From Marvania coccoides (taxonomy: Eukaryota > Chlorophyta > Trebouxiophyceae > Chlorellales > Chlorellaceae), in contig OY978108.1 of the NCBI GenBank assembly GCA_963854735.1, positions 682,001 through 746,000 of the forward strand: DNA of 64,000 nt, in the 5' to 3' direction. The notes under the pieces were generated by a model. It was not told the DNA's origin. It searched no databases and saw only the letters and a program-made list of their open reading frames with translations. Both the position numbers and the translations under genes were made by a program. The stretch's first letter is position 1. Each line of letters begins with the position of its first letter. Shown one piece after another: positions 35,203-45,318 of this stretch.

Positions 35203-35739
35203 GGCGATTCCCACGAGCTCGGCGGTGGTGAAGCTGGTGTACACCTCCAGAGGAGGGAGGGACTGGAGCCGCATCAGCCCCCTCGCTTCCTCCAGATCTT
35301 CTGCGCTTTTAAATGCCGTGTTCCGGGCAATCACCGCCGTCTTGGGCGGCACCTCCGCCAGTAGCGCATTCATCGCCTGCTGGGCTCGCTGACGCATCTC
35401 GGCTCCGCCTTCGACTTGGTAGAGCTTCTTCTGCTGCTGCGGAGGTGTCCAACTCCTGACCGTGTTGGTGAACGGCTTCTCACTGGCGAAGATGAGCTCG
35501 AAGGGGAGATCCGCGCCGACGGCAGGGACGTCGCAGGAGAGCCACGCGAACGCCTTGGCGAAGGTCCAGCCGGGGAGTGCCACGAGGTGCAGGATGCACA
35601 TCTTGGCGAAGTTGGACGACCTCGGCTTGACGTCAGCAAATTGCGTCTTCACCCAGCCCTGGACCCATTGCGATATGACTGCGGCCCGCAGCGCTGCCGT
35701 CTCGGCGGTCAGATTGGGAGGTTGCGGCGGTGCGCTCAT
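35164..35739 (-). CDS. 191-residue ORF carrying the intact core of the unknown mobile gene
   Basis: An ATG at 35739 opens MSAPPQPPNLTAETAALRAAVIS, a start unlike exon 1 of the other copies. It then joins the shared core QWVQGWVKTQFADVKPRSSNFAKMC.. in frame and runs without a stop through WLSCDVPAVGADLPFELIFASEKPF, SWTPPQQQKKLYQ and AMNALLAEVPPKTAV. The last ~40 residues cross the palindrome spacer and read the antisense of the other arm, so that C-terminus is probably a by-product. This is the only copy whose core is uninterrupted. Function unknown: no catalytic motif, signal peptide or membrane segment is seen. Whether it is expressed is open. Confidence 0.45.
   Translation of the reverse strand: MSAPPQPPNLTAETAALRAAVISQWVQGWVKTQFADVKPRSSNFAKMCILHLVALPGWTFAKAFAWLSCDVPAVGADLPFELIFASEKPFTNTVRSWTPPQQQKKLYQVEGGAEMRQRAQQAMNALLAEVPPKTAVIARNTAFKSAEDLEEARGLMRLQSLPPLEVYTSFTTAELVGIASAPSLPPDLRRF
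35274..35671 (-). repeat. Right arm of the second palindrome
   Basis: Reverse complement of 34804-35202 minus one base. Differences such as GCCAAGGCG here against CCCCAAACGCG there show that the arms have diverged slightly. Confidence 0.85.
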
Positions 35740-36334
35740 GCTGGGCTTGGGGGGGAAGGAGAGAGGTCTGCTCTATAAATTTATTACAAAGGATTAAGAA
35801 TTGCAACGAATTTTGCTGGCGCACGGCGCTGGTGCTACAGTTGCGTTTTATTGCGATTTTAATAAAAAATATGGGCGTGAGCAAGAGAGAAACCCAAACA
35901 TTTCAACATTTTGACTTTATATTTTCCTCCAATATTGGAGGATTAATCTGACGAACAGGCAGCCTAGGAATAAACGCACAGGGCAATATCGATGCTTTCG
36001 AGGCGGAGCCAGACGCCATCAGCACTTTTCTGACCACAATATATGCATCCTACAGGTACACTCGATAAGTGACTGGACGAGGGAAACCTTTATGAGTAGG
36101 AACTGTGCACCTACTATAGGCGTCCTCCCCCTGGGGTCTCTTTAAATCTTATTTCTGTTGAGAAATAAGACTGAGCTTAATTATCCTCGGTGCTTATTGG
36201 GCATATGAAAAAAATTCCTGTGAAAAAAAAAATCCGACAGTGGGATTGTTTTAATAGGACACTGCTCTCCTCCCAGATTGCGAGGAAGTTGATGCTGTCG
36301 ATGCACAGCGCCAGACCCTCAAGCTTTTGGCGAC
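35740..36334. other. Spacer before the LINE fragment
   Basis: AT-rich DNA with a small perfect hairpin around 36149-36171 (CTTATTTCT..AGAAATAAG). No gene seen. A TATA-like stretch at 35773 (CTATAAATTTA) lies just upstream of the 191-residue minus ORF but reads equally well on both strands. Confidence 0.3.
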
Positions 36335-37329
36335 GTGTTGCTTATTTCAGTACAGGGGGGGGCGCTGGCGGTGATGTGGCGGCGGTGTGCACAGCTGGGA
36401 GTCACATCGGCACGGCTTCTTGGCGAATTCTTCAATGCGGTGGTGGTTCCATCGATGGGGTGGAGACCTGGGGGCCGGCGCAGGTGGCTGCAGCGGTGGG
36501 TGGTGACGGCAACGACAAGTGCGAGATCTTCCACCGGGCCTTCCTGCGACGGTTGCTGGGGGTATGGAAAGCCACGGCCAACGTGGTCACGTTGGGGAAA
36601 TTTGGTCGCTTCCCCCTGGCGTGTGCTTGGGCGAAGCGTATTTATGAGTTCTGGCGGCGGCTGCAGACCTTGCCCGACACGAGGGTGACGCTCAAGGCAG
36701 CATTTCGGGGCAACCTTGCGCTGGCGCAGCAGAATATATCTGCGCAGCGCTGCTGGGCAGCGCAGGTATTGGGCCTAATTAATGCTTTAGGCCTAGAAAG
36801 CGTGGTGCCCGCGGGGAGCGCCGACCTGGACGACCCCAGGCTGGCGGAGGCGGCTATGCGCCAACGCTACATGGATTTTTACCGTCAGCAATCGAGGACT
36901 AAAATTGATTTTTACAAGACAACAATTCGGGGGGGTGATACCACAATGAGCTCTTATATTTTGCAGCCGTATCTTTCTTCTGTTCTTTCGGTCCCACGGC
37001 GGGTTTGTTTGGCGAGGTTCCGCTGCAGCTCGCATCATCTTGGGGTGGAGACGGGGCGCTTCATTGGTCGGCTGCACGCCCAGCGGACATGCCGTTTGTG
37101 TGCATCTGGGTCTTGCGAGGACGAAGAGCACATGGTGTTTCACTGCATATGCCCTTCTTTGGTTGCAGTTCGTGATTCTTACTCATCTTTGTTTCCTGAT
37201 ACGTCATCTTCTTCTTCTTCTCCTTCGAATCTTTTCGAGTTTTTACAGCAACCCCCGAAGCAGGTTGCTTCTTTCATTAAGACTAGCCATGACGCTGGAG
37301 GTTACGAAACGCTCCGTGGCTGGACATAA
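36335..37329 (+). mobile_element. LINE (non-LTR retrotransposon) fragment: reverse transcriptase C-terminal part
   Basis: The first segment (MWRRCAQLGVTSARLLGEFFNAVVVPS) is in one frame, and from about 36455 the frame shifts to GVETWGP.., HRAFLRRLLGV, GKFGRFPLACAWAKRIYEFWRRL. These are the typical blocks after the reverse-transcriptase domain of LINE ORF2. Near the C-terminus is a zinc knuckle (CRLC..EDEEHMVFHC), also typical. The polymerase core and endonuclease are absent, and the frame is broken, so this is a dead 5'-truncated copy. A low-complexity Ser run follows the knuckle. The element's own 3' end is not obvious. Confidence 0.85.
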
Positions 37330-37778
37330 AACTTTGAATTTTTCGATTTTTTTCTTTGTTTTCTTTTCATATGCCCGATTCTCTCTCTTGGTTACAAAGA
37401 AATTTAGACGTCAGGGACAGAGACTCTTTCCTGACGCTGCTGGCTGGCCGCGCGAGGCCAAGATGAATATAATGCAAAGAGTAATAATGGACTTTTTTCA
37501 GTCAGTTCAGTTTCCAGGTGTCTGCCCGATTAATTAATATTCGTTGTTTCTTTTGGCGGTGGGTTTTTCAAGACTGGCGCACGGAGAGAGAGAGAGACAG
37601 AGAGAGAGAGTCAAGTTATGAGATGAAACTTTGCGAGATGAGTCTGTTTATTTAACTTCCATTTATTATGCATGCACGTTCGGTGGTTCGCGCTCCCTAC
37701 TAGTTAGCTCATTGAAGCTGCCAGTGCGTAAACTTTGGTAGTTTACTGCACTGCAACGTCGGATGCATCACTTCCCCG
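37330..37778. other. Spacer after the LINE fragment
   Basis: About 450 bases, possibly the LINE 3' UTR. It includes a GA microsatellite at about 37585-37612 and nothing else that I can support. Confidence 0.3.
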
Positions 37779-38229
37779 TGGTATCGCAGTCTCTAATGGA
37801 CGGGTACAAAAGGCGGGTGCCACTTATTTCAGTGAGCACACCGGGTACTACATCAAAAACCCTTTAGCCAGGGGTTGAGTGACCGCTGTAGATGGGAGGG
37901 GTGCTGGGCGGGCCAGCATTGCCCAAGCGCGAACCCCAAACCTGACGGGCCGTTGCCGTCAGGAGAACCCTGCTTTTCCCTTAATTTTAGTCGGTCGCGC
38001 CGCTGGGGGACTCCGGAAGGCGGGGGCCAGAGCCTTAACTGTGGGCGGCGGAGCGGTCACCGGCGTAGTGGCAGTATCCGTACGTTCACCGTACCGGGGG
38101 TCGATCCCAGCGGATGGAAGGGGGTACCCGCCTTACTGTGGCGGGAAGTGGCACGTCGCCTTGCAGGTCTCTATAAGAGCACCTTCTGTAGGAGACGTAA
38201 CAACCAGATGTAAACCCATTAAACCCATT
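37779..38229 (+). repeat. Copy 2 of the ~450-bp dispersed repeat
   Basis: Nearly identical, in opposite orientation, to 29991-30446; differences include GCCCAAGCGCG here against GCCCAAGAGCG there. It ends in two AAACCCATT units and is followed directly by a LINE-like 3' tail. Together the two copies bracket the whole accessory island at a distance of 7.3 kb. Confidence 0.8.
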
Positions 38230-38261
38230 CTTTCTTTTATTAAATTTTATTTTTTTATTTT

Positions 38262-38346
38262 CTGCTTGCACTTCGGTGCCAGTCTGCTACGGGGCCTTAG
38301 TTGCCCTTTTGTGCGGACTTTAAACCTTGTAATGTATGTATGTATG
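38262..38346 (+). repeat. LINE-like 3' end with TGTA tail (copy a)
   Basis: Contains GCCAGTCTGCTA, GGGGCCTTAGTTGCCCTTTT and GTGCGGACTTTAAA, then a (TGTA)n tail. The same core occurs at 45725-45823 almost unchanged and, more diverged, at three other places in the window. Confidence 0.7.
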
Positions 38347-38772
38347 CTGTGAACATTTTCAGATGCTGGACCCTCACAGCTGTTGAAAGCATTGATGTTT
38401 TTTTGAGTGAATATATTTTTTTCAACATGATCAAAAGTAATTTCATTTTGGCATCCTGAATCCTGCTCCAGTAGCTCAGTTGTAGATGCGATTCTTTTTG
38501 CAAATCAAACCAGGGCGGTGCGCAGAATGTTGGGAACTTGCATCTGAACATCGATGCGTACATACAAACGTATGAAAGCATGGTTTTTCGGTCTGTTTTC
38601 CACGGTGCTCGTCCGATAAACATATACTGTGAACATTTTCAGATGCTGGACCCTCACAGCTGTTGAAAGCATTGATGTTTTTTTGAGTGAATATATTTTT
38701 TTCAACATGATCAAAAGTAATTTCATCTTGGCATCCTGCTCCAGTAGCTCAGTGGTAGATGCGATTCTTTAG
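38347..38772 (+). repeat. 280-bp tandem duplication including half a tRNA
   Basis: The segment starting CTGTGAACATTTTCAG at 38347 recurs at 38627 (offset 280). The match runs through about 110 bases of 5' flank and into a tRNA 5' half. The first copy has a 7-nt insertion before the tRNA and breaks off in the anticodon stem (about 38465-38500); the second carries the complete tRNA. Confidence 0.85.
38465..38500 (+). pseudogene. Truncated tRNA-Thr-like 5' half
   Basis: Starts GCTCCAGTAGCTCAGTTGTAG and matches the acceptor and D arm of the complete gene at 38738, then diverges in the anticodon stem. There is no 3' half, so it cannot fold as a tRNA. Confidence 0.8.
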
Positions 38773-38845
38773 TAACGGGCAAGACTGTCAACCACTGCTA
38801 CATGCTTGTAAGGAATAGGTCGAGAGTTCAATTCTCTCCTGGAGC
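38738..38845 (+). tRNA. tRNA-Thr (AGT) with a 36-nt intron
   Basis: The acceptor stem GCTCCAG/CTGGAGC pairs perfectly. The T arm (GAGAG TTCAATT CTCTC) is perfect, and the anticodon stem ATTCT/GGAAT pairs with one G-T. The loop TTAGTA..A places AGT at 38771-38773, with a 36-nt intron (38775-38810) at the canonical position after base 37. The D stem is poor, with only two pairs. If the loop is drawn from the 3' side instead (CTTGTAA), the anticodon would be TGT, also Thr. The weak D stem and the tandem half-copy leave some doubt that it is functional. Confidence 0.65.
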
Positions 38846-39792
38846 TTCTAAGTTTTTTTGCATCTCCTGTCATTCCCTAATACATTCTCGACACTTCTGA
38901 CACACTCATGAAAATTTCAGGGCGTTTTTACATCGTTATCACAAATTTACTCCACATATAAACAAAATATCGCCACCGTCTCTTCAAACCACGTTTAAAT
39001 CAGTAAAGAGGACGTCAATAGCAACACAATAGCGCTGATTTGAGCGAAGATGAGCACAATTTCAGCCCGCTAGAGGCTTTTCAAAATTTCGGTCAACCTT
39101 TCCAAAATAAAAAAACTTTGCGAAATTCTCTTCATGCTGCTTTATTTAGGCCATTCCAGCCATCAAATATTTGTTTTCGACGTCTCAAAGCACCATGCAA
39201 TGACATCAGTAATCGTTCGCGGCCATTTTTAATTCGCCACATTTGGATGCGACCACATCTTGTCATGTGAAATTTCCGATTCGATATTGACTTATATATA
39301 TAGCGAACATTGAAACAGATCAGCTGCCCGATCTCCCGGACTTTGAGCGAGCATGGTGCCGCCTGCGCCGCCCCACCGACGGCACACGTCGTAACAAGGC
39401 TGCCGCCGTGCGCGATGGCGTTATTACCCGCCATTCCGGCGCCCAGCTCAAAAAGAAACGAAAATCGAGCGATTTTTTACTAAAGTCTTAAAAATTTGAG
39501 CTCAAATCTACCATAAACGTGCAGAATAACTTCTAGAGCGGCGCGCCGTCGCGGTTTTGCCAGAATAAATGCAGCACAGAAAGACTCGAGTTTCTTTGCA
39601 AAAAAGTCTTCAAATTTCTCTCTACCTCTAGCGCAAGAATGAATGATGATGCCCACAACATAAAGAATTTCCCTTTCTCAAAAAAAAAAAAAAAGATTAC
39701 GCTGCTGAATTGACAAATATTTATTAAATATGGAAAATTCTACACATTATATAATTAAAATTATGACAAAAACTTATGGATGCATTTCGTAT
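38846..39792. other. Intergenic without visible features
   Basis: About 950 bases, AT-rich, with an A run at 39681-39694. No gene, repeat or RNA that I can support. Confidence 0.35.
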
Positions 39793-42787
39793 TTACACCC
39801 CCCCTTCTTCTTCTCCGCCTGCTGCTGCTGCTGCTGGCGCCTTAATTTTCCTCTCCTTCTGCGACTCCTCGACCAAGCGTGCAATCCACCCCGGCACGCC
39901 GAGCGGCCTATTCCTGCCGTCCACCTGAGCCAACCTCTCCTCGTCGCACTTCTCCGCTGCCTCCAGGTCCGAAATTGGCCGACCCGTCTGCGCAGAGAGC
40001 TCCTCCCTCACCTTCTGCACCTTCTTCCACGCCTGCGTGTACTGAGACCACTTCTGCTTGTTGCTTGAAGATTGTCCTCCAGTGCGCCAGCTAATGTCCG
40101 GCTTACTCTTGCCGACGTCTGCATACCGCCACTCCCGCTCGACAATACTGTACTGTCCTTCAGGGCGGCGCAGGAGGTATTTGACGAACTACACGCAGCA
40201 GAGGTAAGTAAATGGCGAGTTAAGCAGATGCAAGACATGTCAATGCGATGTTTGTAAGATATAATTCATAATATGAAAAAATGGTTTGATACATCAACAT
40301 GACATTTCAATAAATAAATCACTGGCAGTGATTTATAGATGCGCTATAATCTCACCTCTTGCACGGATGTAAAGGTACTGGCCAGCGGAAGTGCCCTCGC
40401 AAACTTCTCCGGCATTCTCTCCCGCTGCACACTCGCTGCCGTTTTACACCCCTCATACGACAGCTCCAGTGCCCTCAGCGCCGCCGCCAGCAACTCTGAT
40501 TTGCTTCCTTTGATGAAACAGGGGGGGTCGTACTCCGGCGCAACGGTCAGCACCGAGCCCTCCTGCTCCACCACCAGGCCGATCACCACCGTTTCGTACG
40601 CCAGCGGATTGTCATCGGGGAGAATCATTTCCAGCTTCTGTTTGGTGTCGCCTACTGCTGGCTTGAAGGTTACACCCACCTCGCCCAGGCCGCGCACCAG
40701 AAACCTAGCTGGCATGCGATCGGGCGTGCCGTCGCCCAGGTCAATTTTCTCAAAGAACTTTTTGAAGCAATCCTCCAGAAATGAGCCGATTGTAATACAA
40801 GCTCCGACCCCGCCTACTCCTGCCGTTGGAAGAGAGCGTAAAGCTAAAGGATGTCTGGCAGAGCACGCCAGGGTCGACATGCGACATCACGAGCTCCTGA
40901 GCCCGCGCCTTCGCCAGCGCCCCCACCCCCGCCACGCTCATACCCGTCGCAAAGCCCCCTGCGATGGCCTCCTGCAGGTCGTCAGGCTCTTGGTAGTTGG
41001 GCGGCCGTGCGTTTGGGTCGTCAGCTGGCGGCGCCCACAGCCAAAACCACCACCGCCGCTCTTCCTGGTCCCACACCACAAAAACTATGACGCCAGAGCG
41101 CACCTCCCAGTCACCGTTGCTAACGCGGATGCAAATCATTGACCTCCTTCCCCTCTCCTCTCTCCGCTCGCCCTCCTGTCCGACGTAGTATTCGAAGGAG
41201 ACCAGCACCTGCCCCACGCTCCCGTCCTCCAGCAGCGTCCGCACCGCCAGCTGCACCGTCGTCTCTGATGCGATGTCCAAGTTTGCCCAGAACCAGGCGC
41301 CGATGGGGGAGCCCCGGATTGGGACACGCGCACAGCCTGCCAAACGGTTACAGTGGACAAGGTTGACGCAGAGCACTGACGCCGGGATAAAGGAGTCGAC
41401 TACCAGCCGCATTGCGCCCGCTAACATTTTTTTAAGGCCGGCTGCAGTAGTCACTGAGTGCATCCGGGTCCGCTCTGCGGCAGTCCATCCAAGGAAAAAC
41501 GCAATGAAGCGGTTCTCCCCCCCAGCAAACTCGACAAACGAGAGTTCAGATTCGTTGGGGTCGTCGACGCGCACGCGCTCTGAAGCCTTGGGCTCGATGG
41601 TGGCCGTAAAGGTGGTAGCAGAGGCGGAAGACGCGGCGCCTGAAAAAAAAAAGGTGACCGGGGTGGAAGGAGAAAATTAGGAATTTATAATTACTGTAAA
41701 TAAATAAAAAGAAAGAAAAAAAGAAGGGGGGGGGGAGAAAAAAGGGGGGAAAAGGGAAAAAGAAATTTAAAACTTACTGCAAGCGATTTCATCAGCCAAA
41801 GCTTTCACCTTCTTCTTCAAGCTCGCCAGCTCAGCACAGAACTTTGCGCGGCGCCCCCACAGGTGTTGCGCCCTGTCTCGTGCAATTTTATTGTCGGAAT
41901 CCATCTCTTCTTCTGCGCAGATTTGGAAAAGCAGAGAATGGCAATTATAAGTGGCGGTGGTGGTGGTGGTGGTGGTAAAAAATGGAACCAGAAATATCTC
42001 TGGATTGATTTTTTTACCTGCACGCTGCCCTCCCCCACATGCAGGCTGTCCGTTCAAGCCGGCCGCCCCGTCATCCACCGCATGGGCGTTGCGGATAGCC
42101 AACATGTGCTGCGCGAGCAAAGGATCGCGGGCAATCTCGCGGCCCACTTCTCGCAAGCCTTAAAAACCCACCTCCGTGCGCACTTCTGCGCTTTCAAGCT
42201 CGCCGAGCGCGTCTTGCGAGGGCCGGTCTTCAACGCGCAAGGAGTTAGAAGAAGGACCAGCTGCGAGTGCGGAAGCGCGTGCTCCACCCCACCCACTACC
42301 ACCAGCAGCAGCAGCGGCAGCAGCACCTGAAGCAGCCAGCCCAGAGGCAGCAGCAAAAACACGTTCTCGCAAAACATCGCCGACACCGATGGTTGCAGCA
42401 AAAGGGGCCGCAGTAACGTCCTCTTCCTCTTCCTCGTCATCGAACTGCCAGTAGTGCGGGATCCCACGCTGCTGGACGGCAGCGACAGCAGCATCGCCTC
42501 CTGCAGTTTGAAATATTTTGTCGGTGAAAATTTCCTTTATCGAGGAGAACAAAATTTATCAAGCACGCAGACTAAATAATGCTCACCTCCAGCGTCCACC
42601 AAACCGGGGCCAGCCGCCGCTCCGAAAGAAGCAGCAGCATCGCCAGCTCCAGCAAACCCTCCAGCATCCAGCAGACCGGGGCCAGCCGCCGCTCCGAAAG
42701 CAGCAGCAGCAGCAGCTCCACTCAACCCCCCAGCATCCGCTAAACTAGAGTCAGCAGCAGAGGCTCCTGAAGGCAGCGATGGATTGC
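39793..42787 (-). CDS. Unrecognised seven-exon protein (5' end not found)
   Basis: Seven exons keep one frame: 42587-42787, 42172-42500, 42018-42108, 41778-41912, 40869-41639, 40356-40819 and 39793-40188, at least 794 residues. The N-terminal part is Ala/Gly-rich with an ~18-residue repeat (AAASFGAAAGPGLVDAGG), then a Glu run and HYWQFDDEEEEED. A short coiled coil follows (ELASLKKKVKALADEIA). The main body is a globular, aromatic region (FIAFFLGWTAAERTRMHS, PIGAWFWANLDIASE, WWFWLWAPPADDPNARPPN). The last exon is charged (EFVKYLLRRPEGQYSIVE, YADVGKSKPDISW, GWIARLVEESQKERK). A 63-nt intron removes an in-frame TAA, and the fifth intron uses a GC donor. I know no family that fits; the first exon with the ATG lies upstream and was not identified. 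Confidence 0.6.
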
Positions 42788-43420
42788 CTAAAGATCAGTT
42801 CGTTGTTGCGAAATTATGAATTACGCAATGTGAAGAGAAATGGAAAAAAATTGCTACGAAAAAAAACTCCAGCGCAACGTTTGAGTCGGACACCCCCCGG
42901 TTGGTTTTGCTTTCAAAGATAAAATTTTGAACTCTTGAGGAGGATGAACAAAGATTTGAAAATTGGTAAGCTAGTTAAAGGCATTTGGCAGCTCTCATTG
43001 ATGTCTAAAAATCGGAATCGGGTTGCGCTATTAGAAATATACATCAGTACAGCGCTCCTTGCGGGCCCCCACGAGAAAGTAATATTTTGATTTTGCTGCT
43101 TCTTCGAAAAAATAATGAAAACTTCTGTTTACAGCCGAGCGCTCATGCACCCATTTAATTGAAATATGTTAAAATAACAATAAACCAGGAATAAGACGAA
43201 TAATTAATTTCGTCGAAACATATTTTTCATAGCTACTACTGGCGATACTGCTCTTCCCACCCCCTCAATCCCATTTGTTCTTTAATTGTAATAAACGCAT
43301 CCAATTATTTTTTGTAGATCACCAACTGATCTGCTGCCGCCTCCTCCGAAATCTTTTATTGAACCTTTTCAAGGCTGTGTTCAGTTTTTTTTTTTTTTTT
43401 TTTAATAAAATATAAATGCA
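42788..43420. promoter_or_regulatory. Divergent region (orphan gene / epoxide hydrolase)
   Basis: It should hold the missing first exon and promoter of the orphan gene and the promoter of the hydrolase. A 21-base T run ends about 18 bases upstream of the hydrolase ATG. No other feature seen. Confidence 0.35.
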
Positions 43421-44848
43421 ATGAACTCGAAAGGGTTCTTCACGTGGTGTGCCTACGTTGGCATCGGGTGCGTGTTCGCCGTCCCGCTGGCAGCGCTCCT
43501 CCTCTTCCGCTTCCTGAGGAACCCGTTTGCCTTCTGTCGGCGGAAGGACTGGGCAGCCGTTTCCTTGCGTTCTCCAGTACCCAACGTGTTCCATGAGATG
43601 GTAGAGGTCAGCCCCAAGATCTCAATCCACACGGTGCGCACCTTCCAGGGCCCTCCCACCAAGCCTGTGATGGTTTTAGTCAGCGGCTTTCCCGAATTCT
43701 ATGGCAGCTGGCGCCACCAGATTGCAGCGTTTCGCGACCGCTACAACATCGTGGCGGTGCACATGCGGGGGTACTCGCTCAGCAGCAAGCCCAAGGTAAG
43801 GCAACCAACTTTTTTTTGGGGGTGGTTTCTTTTTCAGCAGAGCAATTTTTTTCACGCATGCCCAGTGTGTATGCTAAGGAGGATTCAGCTCGGGGAAGAG
43901 TTTTCCAGTAGTAGGTGCCCATGCCTGCTCGCTGCTGTGGTCGTCACACATCATGGACGATCAAAGCAGCGAGTGCTGGCAGGTACCTATTGCAATAGCC
44001 TCCCCCTGAGGAGTGCTCTTCACTGAGCTCAATACTCCTCAGGATACCCTGGGCGTGCGAAATAACAAATTTCCGACCTTTTTGGTTTCCTTCTCAAAAC
44101 TCCGCTCTTAGAATTTCCCATATTTGCGTTCCAATCATTAACCACCCCCCTTTCATTTTCCTTCTCCTTCCAGGGAGTCGCAAACTATGCCTCAGCCACC
44201 GTTGCTGGCGACATCGCAGGTGTGATTCGCTCTCTCCCCGTCAAAAACGTCGTTTTAGTAGGCCACGATTGGGGGGGCGCGGTGTGCTGGTTCTTAGCGC
44301 ACCTCTACCCCCATCTCATCTCCAAGCTGGTCATTGCCTGCGCCCCCCACCCCAAGGCATTCATCCGCAACATGGACCTCAACCAGTTTTTTCGCAGCTG
44401 GTACATTTTCGCCTTTCAGCTGCCGCTCCTGGCTGAGCTGGCGCTGTGGGGCAATGACTTCTCCGCCCTTGAAGACTCCTTTCTCAAATATCCCGTAGGG
44501 GTGCGCCGCCACGGAGCGCTCACGCCTGCAGACGTCGATGGCTACAAAAAAGAGCTGGCGCGGCCGGGAGCATTGACCGCAACGATCTCGTACTACCGCG
44601 CGGTGCTCATCGACGCTGCGTACGGCACGGAGCCTGCGGTGCAGGCAGCGCTGCGACGCCGCCTTTCCGTGCCGACTCTTTGCATTTGGGCGGACAGCGA
44701 TGTGGCGCTGGGTCCACAGCTGCTGCGGGGGGTGGGGCGGTACGTGGAGAATCTCAAGGTGGTGACGCTGCAGGATTGTTCGCACTGGGCGCAGATGGAC
44801 CGGCCTGAGGAGTTCAACGCTGCGATGGCGGAATTTTTGAAAGAGTGA
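43421..44848 (+). CDS. Epoxide-hydrolase-type alpha/beta hydrolase, membrane anchored
   Basis: Exons 43421-43795 and 44174-44848 give 349 residues. An N-terminal membrane segment (YVGIGCVFAVPLAALLLFRF) anchors the protein, as in EPHX4/ABHD-type enzymes. Then come a SGFPE turn where the family has HGFPE, the nucleophile elbow GHDWGG (Asp157), a lid region with the tyrosine-containing segment ISYYRAVL, the acid in WADSDVALG (about 299-301) and the His in CSHWAQMD (329). These enzymes open epoxides of lipids to diols. The catalytic triad is complete; replacement of the oxyanion-motif His by Ser is unusual. The 378-nt intron is long for this genome and holds a repeat-like segment with a hairpin. 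Confidence 0.9.
44005..44043 (+). repeat. Intronic hairpin (10-bp stem)
   Basis: CCTGAGGAGT at 44005-44014 pairs with ACTCCTCAGG at 44034-44043 inside the epoxide hydrolase intron. The surrounding ~170 bases (43870-44050) are GC-richer than normal introns here and look like an inserted element. Confidence 0.5.
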
Positions 44849-45220
44849 GAGGAGGTTGGCATGGCAGGTGGTAGGAGGGAGAAGAGGCGTGCTGCGCGTG
44901 TGAGATGGTGGTGGCGGGAGAAGAAAAGAAAATAAAGTGGAAGGGAGGTCGAGCTGCGGCAGGGCGGGCCCATGTGTGCAATAACTAGTAGCAATTTTTA
45001 GTTTGGTTTTTATTTGGAATAAATAGTTGGTTTTCGCGGGGCGGAGGCTTATCTGATTTTGAATAACTATTTCATAAATGGAATGAATACATGAATAATT
45101 TTTTTTATTCTTAAGGCTAATAAATTTTGGAGAAAAAGGTCAAAGCTTTTTGATGGCAGAGCGGCGGGCATTTTTTCTTTCAACGACGCTCATGCATTCA
45201 ATGTATAATATTATTCTTTT
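44849..45220. other. Hydrolase 3' flank
   Basis: AT-rich downstream DNA with several AATAAA-like signals near 44930-45025. No further feature. Confidence 0.3.
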
Positions 45221-45318
45221 TACGCGCAGCTTCTACTAGCGTAACAGCCTGCTAGGTGCCTTGGTTGCCTTTTATGTAGAATTTTAACTGTGCTCCAACG
45301 CATGTATATAATGTTATG
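45221..45318 (+). repeat. LINE-like 3' end (copy b, diverged)
   Basis: CTACTAGCGTAACAGCCTGCTA, then GTGCCTTGGTTGCCTTTTATGT and ATTTTAACTG, then a decayed ATGTATATAATG tail. It aligns by eye with copies a and c. Confidence 0.6.

Noticed and set aside
39380..39420. Possible 18S rRNA 3' end (GTCGTAACAAGG)
   Set aside because: Only 12 bases match and the flanks do not resemble rRNA, so it is a chance similarity.
42151..42171. In-frame TAA as a stop in the orphan gene
   Set aside because: A 63-nt GT-AG intron (42109-42171) removes it and keeps the frame, so it is intronic.
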